Made by a program: the position numbers and the translations under genes
Shown: one piece after another, positions 1 to 11,189 of the stretch
Layout of the letters: each line of letters opens with the position of its first letter
Numbering within the stretch: the first letter of the stretch is position 1
Source: Diphasiastrum complanatum
Taxonomy: Eukaryota > Streptophyta > Lycopodiopsida > Lycopodiales > Lycopodiaceae
Assembly (NCBI GenBank): GCA_029204225.1
Contig: CM055100.1
Location: 64,091,067-64,155,066 of the forward strand
Length of the DNA stretch: 64,000 nucleotides
Reading direction: 5' to 3'
The notes under the pieces: model-generated
Told to the model about the DNA's origin: nothing
Database searches by the model: none
The model's input: only the letters and a program-made list of their open reading frames with translations

Positions 1-241
1 TGGAGAAATCATCTTGTTGTTCTCATTTTATGTGAGAACTTTCCTCTTTTGATTCTATGTCCATCTCTTTCATATTTCTCATGATATCTTGAGTTCTAGT
101 GTATAGAATGTGAATTTTCTTGTTGTACTTGGATCCACACGTGTGTTGTTGTACGAATAGGGACAATACTAATTTTTAGTGATTATGATCAGACCTTCAC
201 GTATTTCCAAGTTCTAGCATGATAGATGCAAGATATCTAGC

Positions 242-300
242 TTGTAAATGAATCTAGATGTGCACCAATTTTGTAAATGAATCTAGATGTGCACCCAATT
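242..300. repeat. 29/30-bp tandem duplication
   Basis: Two adjacent copies of a unit beginning TTGTAAATGAATCTAGATG; the second copy has one extra C. The rest of 1-404 shows no coding sequence I can support. Confidence 0.9.
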
Positions 301-402
301 TTGCCTAAAGATCTAATGATCCATTAATCGTGTTTTGGATCTGATTTTTTTCACACAGGGATAGGGCATAGGGAGGCCACGCAGGGAGGGAGTGCACGTG
401 CG

Positions 403-404
<2 letters not shown>

Positions 405-471
<67 letters not shown>

Positions 472-492
472 CGACACGCTCGCGCACACACA

Positions 493-525
<33 letters not shown>
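405..525. repeat. Compound microsatellite (CT)n then (CA)n
   Basis: About 32 CT units (405-469) are followed by a short GC-rich spacer and a CA tract (484-525). Reading frames through it encode only SL/ER/HT dipeptide strings and are not genes. Confidence 0.97.
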
Positions 526-527
<2 letters not shown>

Positions 528-1760
528 CATCGGCCGCCCACCATCGATGGGCACACTTCGCTGGTGAGATGGTAATGATTTTTGATAACCTCTACTGTGA
601 CAGGCCATGCCTTGTGAATGCCAATGCGTTGTCATGGAGAACCGGTGCTTCTTGAGGGCTACCCATACTCAATGAAATCAATTATTTTGTAAGGAATATT
701 GCTATGAGAAGGAAGTTTGCAGAAGTCCATATGGGTTTAAACATCTCTGATCTGATCCAGTAAAAATCTGCCACCTGTCCACTATGAGCCCAAATGACAA
801 TTACGAGAACGAAGTTTGCAGAAGTCCATATTGGTGCCACATTGCCATACTCAGAGTGTTTAGTATAATTCCTTGAACTTCCAAGTACGTTTACACACCA
901 TCATACAACAATGCCTACCTCTAGTTCGTTGGTCACCATAGGTCTTGCCCGACTCTCTTCAATATTGTATTTATCCGATGGTGACCAAATCTGCAATCAC
1001 TAATATGCTCAGAATTCAACAGTCTGAATTTTGGTAAGTAGGAGCAATCTAACGACTTATCTACAGCAAACAACAAACAGATTCATGAGGAGGTCCAAAC
1101 TTGATCACTTATCAAAGCTCCTGGATTGGCTCAACAGCCTCCTGCTTCTATCCGAAATGGGGAGAGGTCACTGCTCCTGCATTAATGGGTAACGCATTCT
1201 CTCACAAGTACCGAATCCTTGAATCGACTCTGATAGGTGTTATTTACAATCAAGTGGAAGGTTCTTAAGAGCTCCTTGTTCCTCCACGGAATGTGGGTTC
1301 TAGAGCAATGGATTCATGTCCTTTGCAGACGATTATCTAGCATATATTTGGACATATTCTCCAAAGGAGATGTTAACTTCATGTGATAATCTGAATGTAG
1401 ATAAAGAAAATAGTTCTTTGGAATTTTTGGCCCTTTGATGGGGGCAACAAGGCAGAAAGGAAAAGGTGATGAAGCTGGGATGGCAAAACCAGGATCTGTT
1501 GCGCTCATTGTATTTGGCATAAGCTTCACATTGGCTGCTACTCGGACGTGCTACTCCTGTTCCTATGGAGCGTCACAACAGTAATTCATTATACCTTCTT
1601 CGCTCATGACCACTTCAGCGAGCATGTAGCCAGAATTGCCAGCAGTCCAGCATGGATCAATCAATACCTGCATCAATCATCAACAGTAAGGCAGCCAACG
1701 GGTGGTGCACGGATCTACCACTCTTCTCTCCCAACTACAGGAGTAGGAGAGCGTTTCTAA
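526..1760. other. Stretch without a supported gene
   Basis: No complete gene is visible. A short segment at about 703-735 recurs imperfectly at about 805-835 (GAAGTTTGCAGAAGTCCATA). At 1430-1545 the + strand has an open frame containing KPGSVALIVFGISFTLAA, which looks like a small membrane segment and could be an exon remnant, but I do not recognise the family and no start or convincing splice sites are visible. Confidence 0.3.
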
Positions 1761-1784
1761 CACACACACACACACACACACACA
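1761..1784. repeat. (CA)n microsatellite
   Basis: Twelve CA units. Immediately downstream, the phrase TTTTTGGTGTGAAACCTAAA occurs twice (about 1794 and 1851), an imperfect local duplication. Confidence 0.95.
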
Positions 1785-2140
1785 TTATTGCTATTTTTGG
1801 TGTGAAACCTAAAAAACTCAAAGTAAAAAAAACACCTCTCTCTCTATCTATTTTTGGTGTGAAACCTAAAAAATCCTAAAACATAAAAAAAAGAGCCCTC
1901 TCAGCTCTCTATGTGATGCAAGCCTCTCTTTCTCTCTCTTGCCCTTTTATACTTTTATCTCTTTCTAAAAACTTCTCTTTCTATGAATTTCTAAAGACAC
2001 ATGTGTTGTCTCTCTACAAATTTTTAAATGCACTTCATTTTCAAGCATTTCAAATGCACTTAAAATGCCCTTCAAATAAGTTTTAGAGCAAACGTGGACT
2101 AATGAGGATAGACAAAACCCTTTTTGTCTATCATTGCCCA

Positions 2141-2144
<4 letters not shown>

Positions 2145-2191
<47 letters not shown>
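2145..2191. repeat. (CT)n microsatellite
   Basis: About 23 CT units. Flanking 1880-2140 and 2192-2620 shows no gene I can support. Confidence 0.97.
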
Positions 2192-2193
<2 letters not shown>

Positions 2194-2625
2194 CCATTGG
2201 GGCTCCAGCAAATCCAGTGAGCCATTATTGTGGAGGGAAGAGCAATTTTTTAATATCCATTGGCAGAAAGGTGGCCCATATGGTTTTGTGAGAGGACAAC
2301 CAAACGAGCTGAGCCCGCCGACCATCGAGATCTACAATTGAGCCCTCCCCTTCCTAGTTGGGAGCGCGACCTCTCATTAAGTAGTGCACCGCAAATGCAC
2401 CTCTGCTGCATAGGTCCCACACCATCCACTGGAAGAGAAATTTTTTTTCTCCCTTAGCCCCATTGATCACCATTGGTTGGAGTGGGGCCAGCACTGCAGG
2501 TGCCCGATGCACAACTTAATGAGAGCCACCTCGGATGAGATATAACATTCCGACATTCTTTTGTTTTACTCTGTCTTTTTGTTACATGAATGAGTAGCTC
2601 TCATAGTTTGGTATAAATAGTGGCA

Positions 2626-3174
2626 CTAGAAAAGATTTGCATTTATCCTCATGGATTTAGCTCTTTCAAAAAGACTGATCTTCCTCTCTTTCACTCCATA
2701 TAGAACCTTTGAGTTTGAAAGCTCCCTCTTGATCCCATGTGCCACACAAACCTTTTTGAACTTTGTGGATAGGTCTTCATTTGCCAACTTTAAGCACTTG
2801 ATCTTCATGTTGAAGTGACTCTCCACAACAATCTTGAACTTGAGAGAAACATCAAATATGAAGTCCTCACTCTTTGGAAGATAAGTCCAACAATATCTAC
2901 TAAAGTCATCAATGCAAGTCACAAACATCTTTGCTCCTCCATTACTGAAAGCACTAGTACAATGCAAATCCAAATGCACTAAATGAAAATGCATCGTAGA
3001 CCTTGAGCTAGATCTAGAATAAGACAACCTTTGTGACTTGGACATTGAACAAATCTCACCAACTTGCTTCTTTGCCTTCAAACCACCATGGTTAGAAACA
3101 ACATATCCATCAAGTTTGTAGAGATCACCATGTCTCTTGCCTTGGGCAATCAAGACTTCATTCCTTTTGATCAA
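2626..3174 (-). pseudogene. Ty1/copia integrase fragment, inactivated
   Basis: A 182-codon open frame covers part of a copia integrase. It has a GAG-preINT remnant (GDLYKLDG), a contracted zinc-binding region (CSMSKSQRLSYS), and the start of the catalytic core (VTCIDDFSRYCW, which includes the first acidic residue). The place where copia integrases have a second catalytic Asp followed by GGE reads KLANEDL here, so the DDE triad is broken. Both ends of the polyprotein are missing: there is no gag, protease or reverse transcriptase next to it. It is a decayed fragment of an element that was inserted on the minus strand. The family is clear; the lineage within copia is not. Confidence 0.8.
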
Positions 3175-3389
3175 GCAAGAATCACCAACAAATATCGCTT
3201 TTCACTCTCTAAGATTTTCTCTCTCTAGAATTTATTGATCCCCATGCTTCCTTCAATCATACCTAGATCGTGTGAGGTGGTTTCACGTCGATCCGAGCTC
3301 TCTAGACTTCGCTAGATCCGATCAATTTTCTTGAGCCATAGGAACTTGGCATCGGTTGGTTTATGATTGCAGTGGCATCGAGAGCGACG

Positions 3390-4240
3390 CTAGCGCCGGT
3401 GGCTCCGGGTCCCGAGCACTTTCTCAGGTTCCAAAGGTACACTAAGAGACAAATATTCCAAATGGGATAAATCCTCATCAGATCCTACTGTATCACTTTC
3501 ATGTAAACTTAGATTCAAACGACTTACATGAAATACTAGGTGTGCAGTAGTTTTTTCTTGAAGATCGAGTTCATACGCCAAAGAACGAATTTTTCGTACA
3601 ATCTGGAATGGTCCACAAAAATGAGTAGACATTTTATAATGCTTCCCTGTATGTAATGTCTTAGAATCTTTTGGAATCCTAAGATATACCCAATCATCAA
3701 CTTTAAATCCCTGAGAGATCTCTTAAGATTGGCATATGGCTTATTTTATCTTGAGCACTTCGGATACTATCCTTAGCCACTTGTAACATCTCTTGCATAT
3801 CATGCAGAAAATTAGAAACCTTCTTGGATCTTAACAGACTTTATCATTTACCGGGGATCTAGGTTGAAAACTTCTACTATTGTATGCAAACTCCACTAGT
3901 GGGATGTAATCTTCCCATTGAGATTGCCTGTGAGAAACATATGTCCTCAAAATATCTTCCATAGTCTAATTAGTCCTTTCTGTCTAGCCAACTGATTCAG
4001 GATGATAAGAAGAACTTAAACTAAGAGAAGTTTCCAGTTTATGGAATACTACTGACCAGAACTGACTTGTGGACTTAGAATCTCTCACTAACAATGTCAC
4101 TTGGCAGACTATACGATCGAAATAATCTTTTAACAAAGATCTGGGCTAATTCAGAAGAAAGCAACAACCCACTACAACCCAAATAGAATCATTTTGTCAT
4201 TGGGTCTTCGAAAGTTCAACTAAAAAATCCATAGATATGT
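3390..4240 (-). pseudogene. Ty3/gypsy integrase C-terminal relic
   Basis: Read on the minus strand, several frames give a gypsy integrase tail. First comes a core remnant with LAQIFVKRLFRSYSLPSDIV, then the familiar QTERTN and EDILRTYVSHRQSQWEDYIP stretches, and finally the C-terminal FKVDDWVYLRIPK and CGPFQIVRKI...HLVFHVSRLNLSLHES segments (open frame 3390-3632). Stops and frameshifts interrupt it, and the reverse transcriptase side and LTRs are not found. It is on the opposite strand to the gypsy element that starts at 5165, so it is a separate insertion. Confidence 0.75.
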
Positions 4241-4662
4241 TTTTCCATCTCTTATCAGGGATTCCTAACGGATGCAACAAACCACCAGCCTTCTAGTTCT
4301 CCCAGTTCACCACCTGATAATATGGTGATCCAGTGCCACCCACATCTACAAAAATCATATATGATTTTTTTAAGGGATCATCGTCTAAAGATGCGGATAG
4401 TTATTTGTCCCAGTTTGAATCTATTACTGTAGCAAATAAAGAACATTGTTAAGCCAAGAAAATGATGGCTTTCCATCTCTTTTCTCAGTCATGTGTAGTA
4501 TGGAAAGTGGGCTTGGTCCAACTAAGAGCCTTGGAGATGTTGCCTTTTATTAACTAGCATACGATCCTACCGTAAATATGCATAAAGGAAGCAAACCATC
4601 ACTCACACTCACATTACCATGAAGAGGGAGGAAGAGAGATTATGAGGGAGGGAAAGAGAGAA

Positions 4663-4765
<103 letters not shown>

Positions 4766-5164
4766 CAAATGGACAGAGTTCTATTACTCTTCTAATGATG
4801 AAAATACAAGGAAAATGGTCCCTTTTTATAAGAGTGAGAGTGGAACCTCCCATCACCCATTGGCTACTGAAGTTCCATCAAGATCACAATCTTGACCATC
4901 CAAATCACTTTGTGTTTCTTGGGTGCAAGTTGTGTTTCTTAACTTAGGAACTTGCAAAAGCTAAGTTTAAAATATTTTATTTAAATATTAGTGCACATGG
5001 CACTTTCTAGCCTAAAGGCCCAATGTTGGACTTATATGCATAGAATGCCAACTAGTTGCCTGATCCTAATACTTCCAACTCTCTACCACAGTCATGTAGC
5101 ATTTGGGTTTACTGTAGGAGCCTTTTGCCCGACTTTTAGAATATTCCATTGCATTCCCAGATCG

Positions 5165-6349
5165 GGCAACAAACATACAGATGAGGACAAAGATAGAATT
5201 TTGCCAGGTCTTCTACGAAAGCAGGCTAGGATTTGGTACAATCAATTAGTACTGGAAACGATTAATACTTGGACCTCTTTAAAAGCAGTATTCCTTAAGT
5301 AGCTTAGGGAGATATGATACTCCACTAGATTGTTGGCACAGCTTAATTATGTTGAGAAAAAGCCGAAGGAATCACTTAGAAAGTATACTTGTAGAGTTAA
5401 GAATTTAATAGGAAAATTAGGAGCCCAGTATCCGGTTCCTATGCAAAACGAATGGTTCTTGGGCGGCTTGCCTAAGAAAATGGATCGTTATTGTCGACAG
5501 AGATTTATGACCTCTTTGGAAGATGTCATTGCCTCTGCCAAAAATTGCAAAACTTCTCGAATTTCTCGTAGACGGAGGAATGAGAGAAAAAGTAGCAAAA
5601 AACATAAATCAAAACATACAGAAGAAATTGAATCATCTACTGAGTCTGAATCGAAATCTGATTCAGAAGATGAGGAAGAGTTTTTAGAGTATTCATCTTA
5701 TTCTTCTTCATCAGAAGAAGAATCTTCTTATAGGAAATCAAAGAGTAGGAATTTAGATAGAAAGAAAAGAATGGAGAAATCCGAAAAGATGAATCCATTA
5801 AGGAAGAATGTTGAGATATTTACAAAAAAAATGAGTGATTTAAAAGTCTAGATGTCTGACGTTAAAGCCAAACGGAAAAAAGTGAAGCTTAACGCCAATG
5901 TTTGGTACACTGCTTGTGGGAAGGAAGGTCATTCTAAGACTAACTACTTAGAAGAGGAATTATTCCTCTGTCCGGTTAATAATCATGAGGAGGTAGCTTA
6001 TACTGCAACTCCTTCTAACCAAAAGAACATTATATTCAAACCATGTACTGGTCAACAGTATACCATTTTGCGTAGAGGAGGAACAAGAGATTTCACTCCT
6101 CCACCCAGAGTAAGGGGTTTGTGCTACAATTGCGGAGCCTTGGGTCATTATTCGCCTGATTGCCCTGAATCCAGAAGGTCAGTAGGATATGTGCCACTCT
6201 GTGCTAATTGTAAAGGCAAAGGGCATGTCACTGCTGAATGTCCTCAGCCACAACAGCCACGGTCTAAACCGAGGTTTGTAAACTCGCCTAGAGAAGATGA
6301 GCTTCGGCCATCCAAAACTAACACTGACATGGCAGTTCAAAGGATATAA
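5165..6349 (+). pseudogene. Gypsy G gag with two CCHC zinc knuckles
   Basis: A capsid-like region begins near RILPGLLRKQARIWYNQLV and continues past a stop near 5300 (LLAQLNYVEKKPKESLRKY). A serine/glutamate-rich low-complexity hinge follows at about 5570-5740 (SSSEEESS). A further stop at about 5849 precedes two zinc knuckles: CYNCGALGHYSPDC (about 6122-6163) and CANCKGKGHVTAEC (about 6203-6242), both CX2CX4HX4C and both intact, which is the usual nucleic-acid-binding end of Gag. Two in-frame stops and the missing N-terminus make it a pseudogene. Confidence 0.8.
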
Positions 6350-7316
6350 GTAGAGTCTGAATCACAAGATCAAGACCATCAATGGCCTGATTTAGATGTA
6401 GAGATAAATAAAGTAACTACTAGAAGTAGTAAATATTCTTCAACTCTTAAAAATAAAAAGAAAACTAAGAAAACAAAATCTACGAAAAATGAGAAAAATA
6501 CGACAGAAAAAGCAAAAGTCGCAGAACAACTAGTAGAAATTTTTATTAGTAAAGAATTAGACTTTGATAGGCCTATTGAAAAATATTATGATGTTGATAT
6601 TAGTTCGGAAGCTAAAAAGCTTTTAGATGAAGAAACCAAAAAAGTTAAAAAAGTAACATTCTCATATCCAGTTATAAGTAGCGAGCGAGATAACTAGAGA
6701 TCTATCGCCACTTAGATATTGTTCATATGATATAGTGGAAGACCTTGTCTCCAGAATGCCCAATATAATTTTTAAACAATTATTAGAGGATAATCAGTAT
6801 TATAAGAAAGAAATTAAGCAATTTTTGCAAAGGCAAAAGAAAAGTAAAGCGAAGTTATCGTTAGTCAATGTAGGACTAGTTAACTACGGTGATGAAGGTC
6901 AACCCGAGATTTAGGTAGTAATTAATGGCTGCATTTTAGAGGTGCCCATAGATTCTGGATCTAGTGTAAATATAACGACTGAAGAAACAACATACGAATT
7001 AGGCATTCACCATAGAATAGCACCTACATTAAGACATTTAAGGTTAGCTGATGCAACTAGAAGATCACTGATAGGAGAATTGTCCCAAGTTACAGTCTAC
7101 ATTGGAGACCATAAGTTCCTAATGGATTTTATTATATTAAGGACTACAAGAGAATCGTCGTATAAAGTATTGTTAGGACGACCATGGCTATATCAAGCCA
7201 ATGTCATAACCCACTGGAAGAAGAAGGAGATTACCTTCAGAGATCAGATGGAGACACCGACAAGGAAATGTCATAAAAGAATTACGGTAGTCAAAATTGA
7301 TGTGTCCAACCAGATT
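6350..7316 (+). pseudogene. Gypsy G linker and retropepsin-like protease
   Basis: After a lysine-rich linker interrupted by stops and a frame change near 6690-6730, the frame at 6942-7316 encodes a retropepsin-like domain. The active-site motif is PIDSGSSVNI (Asp in DSG), and the C-terminal strand reads VLLGRPWLYQANVITHW, the typical ILGR.WL flap-side motif of Ty3 proteases. It is cut by the copia LTR at 7322; the last bases before it (GAGTG, 7317-7321) are the target duplication. Confidence 0.8.
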
Positions 7317-7321
7317 GAGTG

Positions 7322-8020
7322 TGTGAAGAATTGCCAAAAATTGGCAAATCTAGCTTGATCAAAAACCATGTAGAATAGTGTAAATTGTGTACACAAGTGG
7401 GTCCCACACATGTGAGGCCATGATGCCACATGGGAAACCCATCCTAATGTAGGTTAGGTCAAGTCAAGAGAGTTGGTCATGTCTATTTGGTGGTCATCCC
7501 TACTTTATAGGACCTACACCTAAGTTTAAGGTGAAAATTTGACCAACTAGCTACCTACCAAGCATAACTCTAGGAAATAGACTAGGGTTTCATTTTAGGT
7601 CAAGGAGAGTGAGTTAACTTCCTTATTACATGCTGGAAATCCACCTAACTTCAAGAAGGAAGTCGAATTTGCTATGTATTCCCTCTCTCCATAGTGAGAA
7701 GATAGAAAATTTTTGGAGCTCATTGGCAATCTCAAGCTAGTTCACTATGTACATTGAGTTTTTGTGATCCAAATGAAACCAAATCAATTTCTACTTGTTT
7801 CTCAGATTGAAGGCCATACTACAGCTTGTAGTACACACGTGTGGGCTCGGATTTCAATATTTATCAATGCTTTTGATTGTTAATGCTTGTTGTTTGTCAA
7901 ATTGCCAATCTAGATCAACTTTTTTGTGTCTAGTTTTTTGATAGATTGTTAAGCAAGCATCCAATCACTCTTGTGGATCTTTTGTAGATCCATTTATGGT
8001 CCTAATATAGTACTTTCACA
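7322..8020 (+). repeat. 5' LTR of copia H
   Basis: 699 bp, TG...CA termini, matching 11190-11890 along its whole length. It contains a palindromic ACACGTGT (G-box core CACGTG) near 7836-7843 and a small inverted repeat TACTACAGCTTGTAGTA just before it, both candidates for LTR promoter elements. Confidence 0.97.
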
Positions 8021-8033
8021 TGGTATCAGAGCC
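8021..8033 (+). promoter_or_regulatory. Primer-binding site of copia H (tRNA-Met type)
   Basis: TGGTATCAGAGCC follows the 5' LTR with no gap and is complementary to the 3' end of plant initiator tRNA-Met, the usual primer for minus-strand DNA synthesis in plant copia elements. 8034-8801 is the untranslated leader. It contains two imperfect copies of a segment with CACTTCATCTTATC/CACATCATCTTATC and TTCATTCCA (near 8490 and 8660). Confidence 0.95.
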
Positions 8034-8801
8034 AAGTACAAGAGCATAAGCCATTGATCTAATGCAAATCCATTTTTAGCAAGTTTTGGTGCTAAAAACT
8101 AGTCTTGAGAGGGCAAGCTAGAATCTTGATTTTGGTGAGGAGATTTGATCCCAAACTTGGTAGGGGTCCAAATCCGTACTGTCCACATGTGTGGGCACCT
8201 CTGAACCTGCATTTAATGCATGGTATTCATTTGATCCAAAAAAATTCAATTTGTGAGCTATTGGTGTAATTTTTGGCGGAGATCCTAGGATAATCTACCA
8301 AGATCATTTGCCATTGATTAGATTTGAATTTGTTTCATGGAATCTAATTAATCTAGGCTGAGTTCAAGTCCTATTAAGGTTAAAAACAGGTCTTGAAAGT
8401 ACACCAAGAAGGAAGAAAGAGATTAAGTCATTTTTTTGTCCAAAAATAGCCAAAATTGGCAAGATTTGATTGTAAGTAGATTTCACATCATCTTATCTTC
8501 ATTCCAACTTTGTGAGGGAGTGCTAGAACTGAGATTATAAGTCCATTTGTTGGATTAGAAATCTAATTTTAGTGAAAAACTACAAGAGAGAGACCTTAGT
8601 GAGTTTCTAGAGACAATCAAATCCATTTCTTGGCAAGATTTGTTTGAAAGTAGTTTTCACTTCATCTTATCTTCATTCCAGCTTTGTGAGGGAGTGATAG
8701 AACTGTGATTATAAGTCCATTTGTTGGATTAGAAATCAAATTTGAGTGAAACACTGCAAGTGTGAGACCTTTGTGAGTTTCAAGTCAATCAAATCTATTT
8801 C

Positions 8802-10982
8802 TTGTTTGTAGAAGTCACTAGTAAGATGGGATCTGCTGGAGCATACCTTCTAGAAGCTAGTGAGAGGCTGAATTCTACAAATTATGCTATTTGGAAGGTT
8901 AGAATGGAGTCACTATTGGTGCTCCAAGACCTTTATGAGTTCTTGATTGAAGATGAAGATGAACCTCTAGGTGCACAGGAGTTAGCTAGATACAAGAAGA
9001 GATCTAGGCTTGCACTTCATTGTGTGAAGATGAATGTGAGCAATGATTTGTTGAGAGAAGTATCAGCTTGTACTAATGCTAAAGAGGCTTGGGAGTCTTT
9101 AAAATCAATCTATGAGTCTAGCAACACTTCTAGAGTTCTTATGCTTAGAAATCAAATTTTGCAAAGCATGAGGAGAAGTGAGGAGAGTGCACAGGATTAT
9201 GTACTCAGAATCAAGTCTCTAAATAGGGAGTTGGCTTCCATTGGAGAGAAGATTCATGATGGAGAGCTTGTACAAATTGTCCTTAATGGTCTAGGAGATG
9301 ACTTTGCAAATTTGGTCCAAAGTTTTGCCATCCAAGACACTTTGCCAACTATAGAAAAACTTCACAGTGTATTAGTGGCTGAAGAGTGTAGGATGCCCCA
9401 TGCAAAATCTAGGATGAGTTCCTTGTCATTGCAGGATGGTGATGAGAAAGCCAATTTCCCATTCAAGGGCAAAAAGAAGACCAATGGAAAGAAGAAGCAT
9501 CCAAAGGAGGCCAAAGAAGAGGATGATGCATCAAGCTCAAAGGACAAGTCAAAGCAAAAATGCTTCTTTTGTGGAAAGAAGGGGCATTATGCATCTGAAT
9601 GCTACAAGAGGCTAAGAGCACAAGTGGAGGAGGACAAACAAGGAAACCTTGCAAAGGAGGAGGAGGAGGATGAAGTAGATGTATTCTTGATGGCATCTAC
9701 ATCCTCACCAACAAGCAATAGCAATTCAAGAGACAATTGGTGGATCGACAGTGGGGCTAGCTCCCACATGTCTTGTGAAAAGAACTTTTTCTCAACCTTA
9801 CACTCTTTCAATGATGCTAAAAAGTTTGTCTTTACTGCAAATGATGAAGAGTGTAGGATAGATGGTGTTGGCACCATCTCTTTGTGTCTAGAATCCTCAA
9901 AATGCATGGATCTAGAAAATGTCCTTTATGTACCATCAATCACCAAGAATATGCTTAGTGTTGGTCTACTCTTAGAAAGTGGTTTGGATGTCCACTTTAA
10001 GCATGGTGTTTGCTTCATCTTGAAGAATGATGTTTGCATTGCAAAGGGATTTAAACATGGAAGATTGTTTAAGTTGGAAGCTAGTGTTGCTTTTAAAAGA
10101 ATGAGCTTGGCAAAGGAGGACATCACTCAAGAGGAGATCTTGGCAAAGTGTGATCTTGCTTGCATTGAGGAGGAGCATCAAAAGGAGAAAGATCTTGAGG
10201 ATCAGCCTCAAAGCATGAGAGTTCCAAGGGAGTCCTTAATGACAATGTCCAAGTCATCAAATTGCATGCGAATTGTCCATTCAAGTGTGCATCTTGCAAG
10301 GGTGGTGAGCATTGGAGAGTCTACTATCTTTGAATACTTTTTGGAAAGTATTAGTAGACATGAGGTGACTTGTTTCTTACCTTTAAGATTCATGGTGTTT
10401 ATTACTTTGTATGACAAGACAATGAAATGGGATGCTTTGAAATCTACATTTGTTGTTGATAAAGCAATTTCATTGGATAACTATTTTTGTAATAGTTTGA
10501 ATAGTGTCATAAAAGATGAAACATCATTTGTATTGGAAATCTTTGGGTCCACATGCTTTGAGCATGATCATTCCAATGTAAGGACCAAAGATTATCCTAT
10601 TTCAATGATAGGAATAATGGTAGTGTTTTGCTCTTCAAGTAGAGATTGTAGAATCTACTTGTTTTCAACCAAAGAATTTGTCAATGGTGGAAATGTGATC
10701 TTTCAAGAGTGGAAGATTTGTAAACTTGAAGAAGCACCTTTGGATCAACACATTATTCAATTCATTGATATTTTGGAATCAAGTCAAGTGGAGGAGCAAG
10801 CTCAAGACCCGAGGACTCCAAGAAGAACCTTGAGTATCAAGATGGAGCCATCTAGGCTCAATCATATGGATCAAGCAAGACAAGTTGTCTTTGGCAACAT
10901 TATTTATGCACTTAATATTTTAATTGATGTATCTTCAAGTGCACAAAATGCCTTGGAATCCATGGCTTGGCATGATGTTTAG
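8802..10982 (+). CDS. Copia H gag-protease ORF with a new C-terminal half
   Basis: A single open frame of 726 codons. The first ATG is at 8802; an in-frame ATG at 8826 (residue 9) is an equally possible start. Residues 10-210 resemble plant copia capsid (UBN2/gag type), with LNSTNYAIWKVRMESLL near the start. Residues 220-250 are a lysine-rich linker. Residues 254-267 form an intact CX2CX4HX4C zinc knuckle. Residues 313-323 carry the copia protease active site WWIDSGASSHM with Asp316. Beyond about 440 the sequence no longer looks like an intact domain: the GAG-preINT and integrase core are gone. Residues 577-642 (starting LEIFGSTCFEHDHSN and ending NVIFQE) resemble the region after the integrase core, and residues 702-726 resemble the segment that leads into reverse transcriptase. 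The ORF then stops, so there is no polymerase. Either recent in-frame internal deletion or selection for a structural-protein-only product could explain the open frame. Confidence 0.9.
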   Translation: MFVEVTSKMGSAGAYLLEASERLNSTNYAIWKVRMESLLVLQDLYEFLIEDEDEPLGAQELARYKKRSRLALHCVKMNVSNDLLREVSACTNAKEAWESLKSIYESSNTSRVLMLRNQILQSMRRSEESAQDYVLRIKSLNRELASIGEKIHDGELVQIVLNGLGDDFANLVQSFAIQDTLPTIEKLHSVLVAEECRMPHAKSRMSSLSLQDGDEKANFPFKGKKKTNGKKKHPKEAKEEDDASSSKDKSKQKCFFCGKKGHYASECYKRLRAQVEEDKQGNLAKEEEEDEVDVFLMASTSSPTSNSNSRDNWWIDSGASSHMSCEKNFFSTLHSFNDAKKFVFTANDEECRIDGVGTISLCLESSKCMDLENVLYVPSITKNMLSVGLLLESGLDVHFKHGVCFILKNDVCIAKGFKHGRLFKLEASVAFKRMSLAKEDITQEEILAKCDLACIEEEHQKEKDLEDQPQSMRVPRESLMTMSKSSNCMRIVHSSVHLARVVSIGESTIFEYFLESISRHEVTCFLPLRFMVFITLYDKTMKWDALKSTFVVDKAISLDNYFCNSLNSVIKDETSFVLEIFGSTCFEHDHSNVRTKDYPISMIGIMVVFCSSSRDCRIYLFSTKEFVNGGNVIFQEWKICKLEEAPLDQHIIQFIDILESSQVEEQAQDPRTPRRTLSIKMEPSRLNHMDQARQVVFGNIIYALNILIDVSSSAQNALESMAWHDV

Positions 10983-11189
10983 TTTTGAAGTGTGCTACAT
11001 GTATATAGACACATTTATGGAACATCTTGTAAGGGATCCTCTAAGAGGTGGTGAAAGATCCTTCATGGACATCATTCTCTATTGAAGTCTCAAAAGTTCC
11101 TTCTTTGTAGGTGGATTTTTTAGACACTTTTAAAAGCTTTCATTGATCTATCAAGAGAGTTGTAAATAGATCAAGCTAAATTTGAGGAG

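Noticed and set aside
305-655. Open frames rich in RERERE, CVCVCV, SLSLSL or HTHTHT
   Set aside because: They are translations of the CT/CA microsatellite. The same applies to frames across 2145-2191, 4669-4762, 41258-41307 and 45254-45327.
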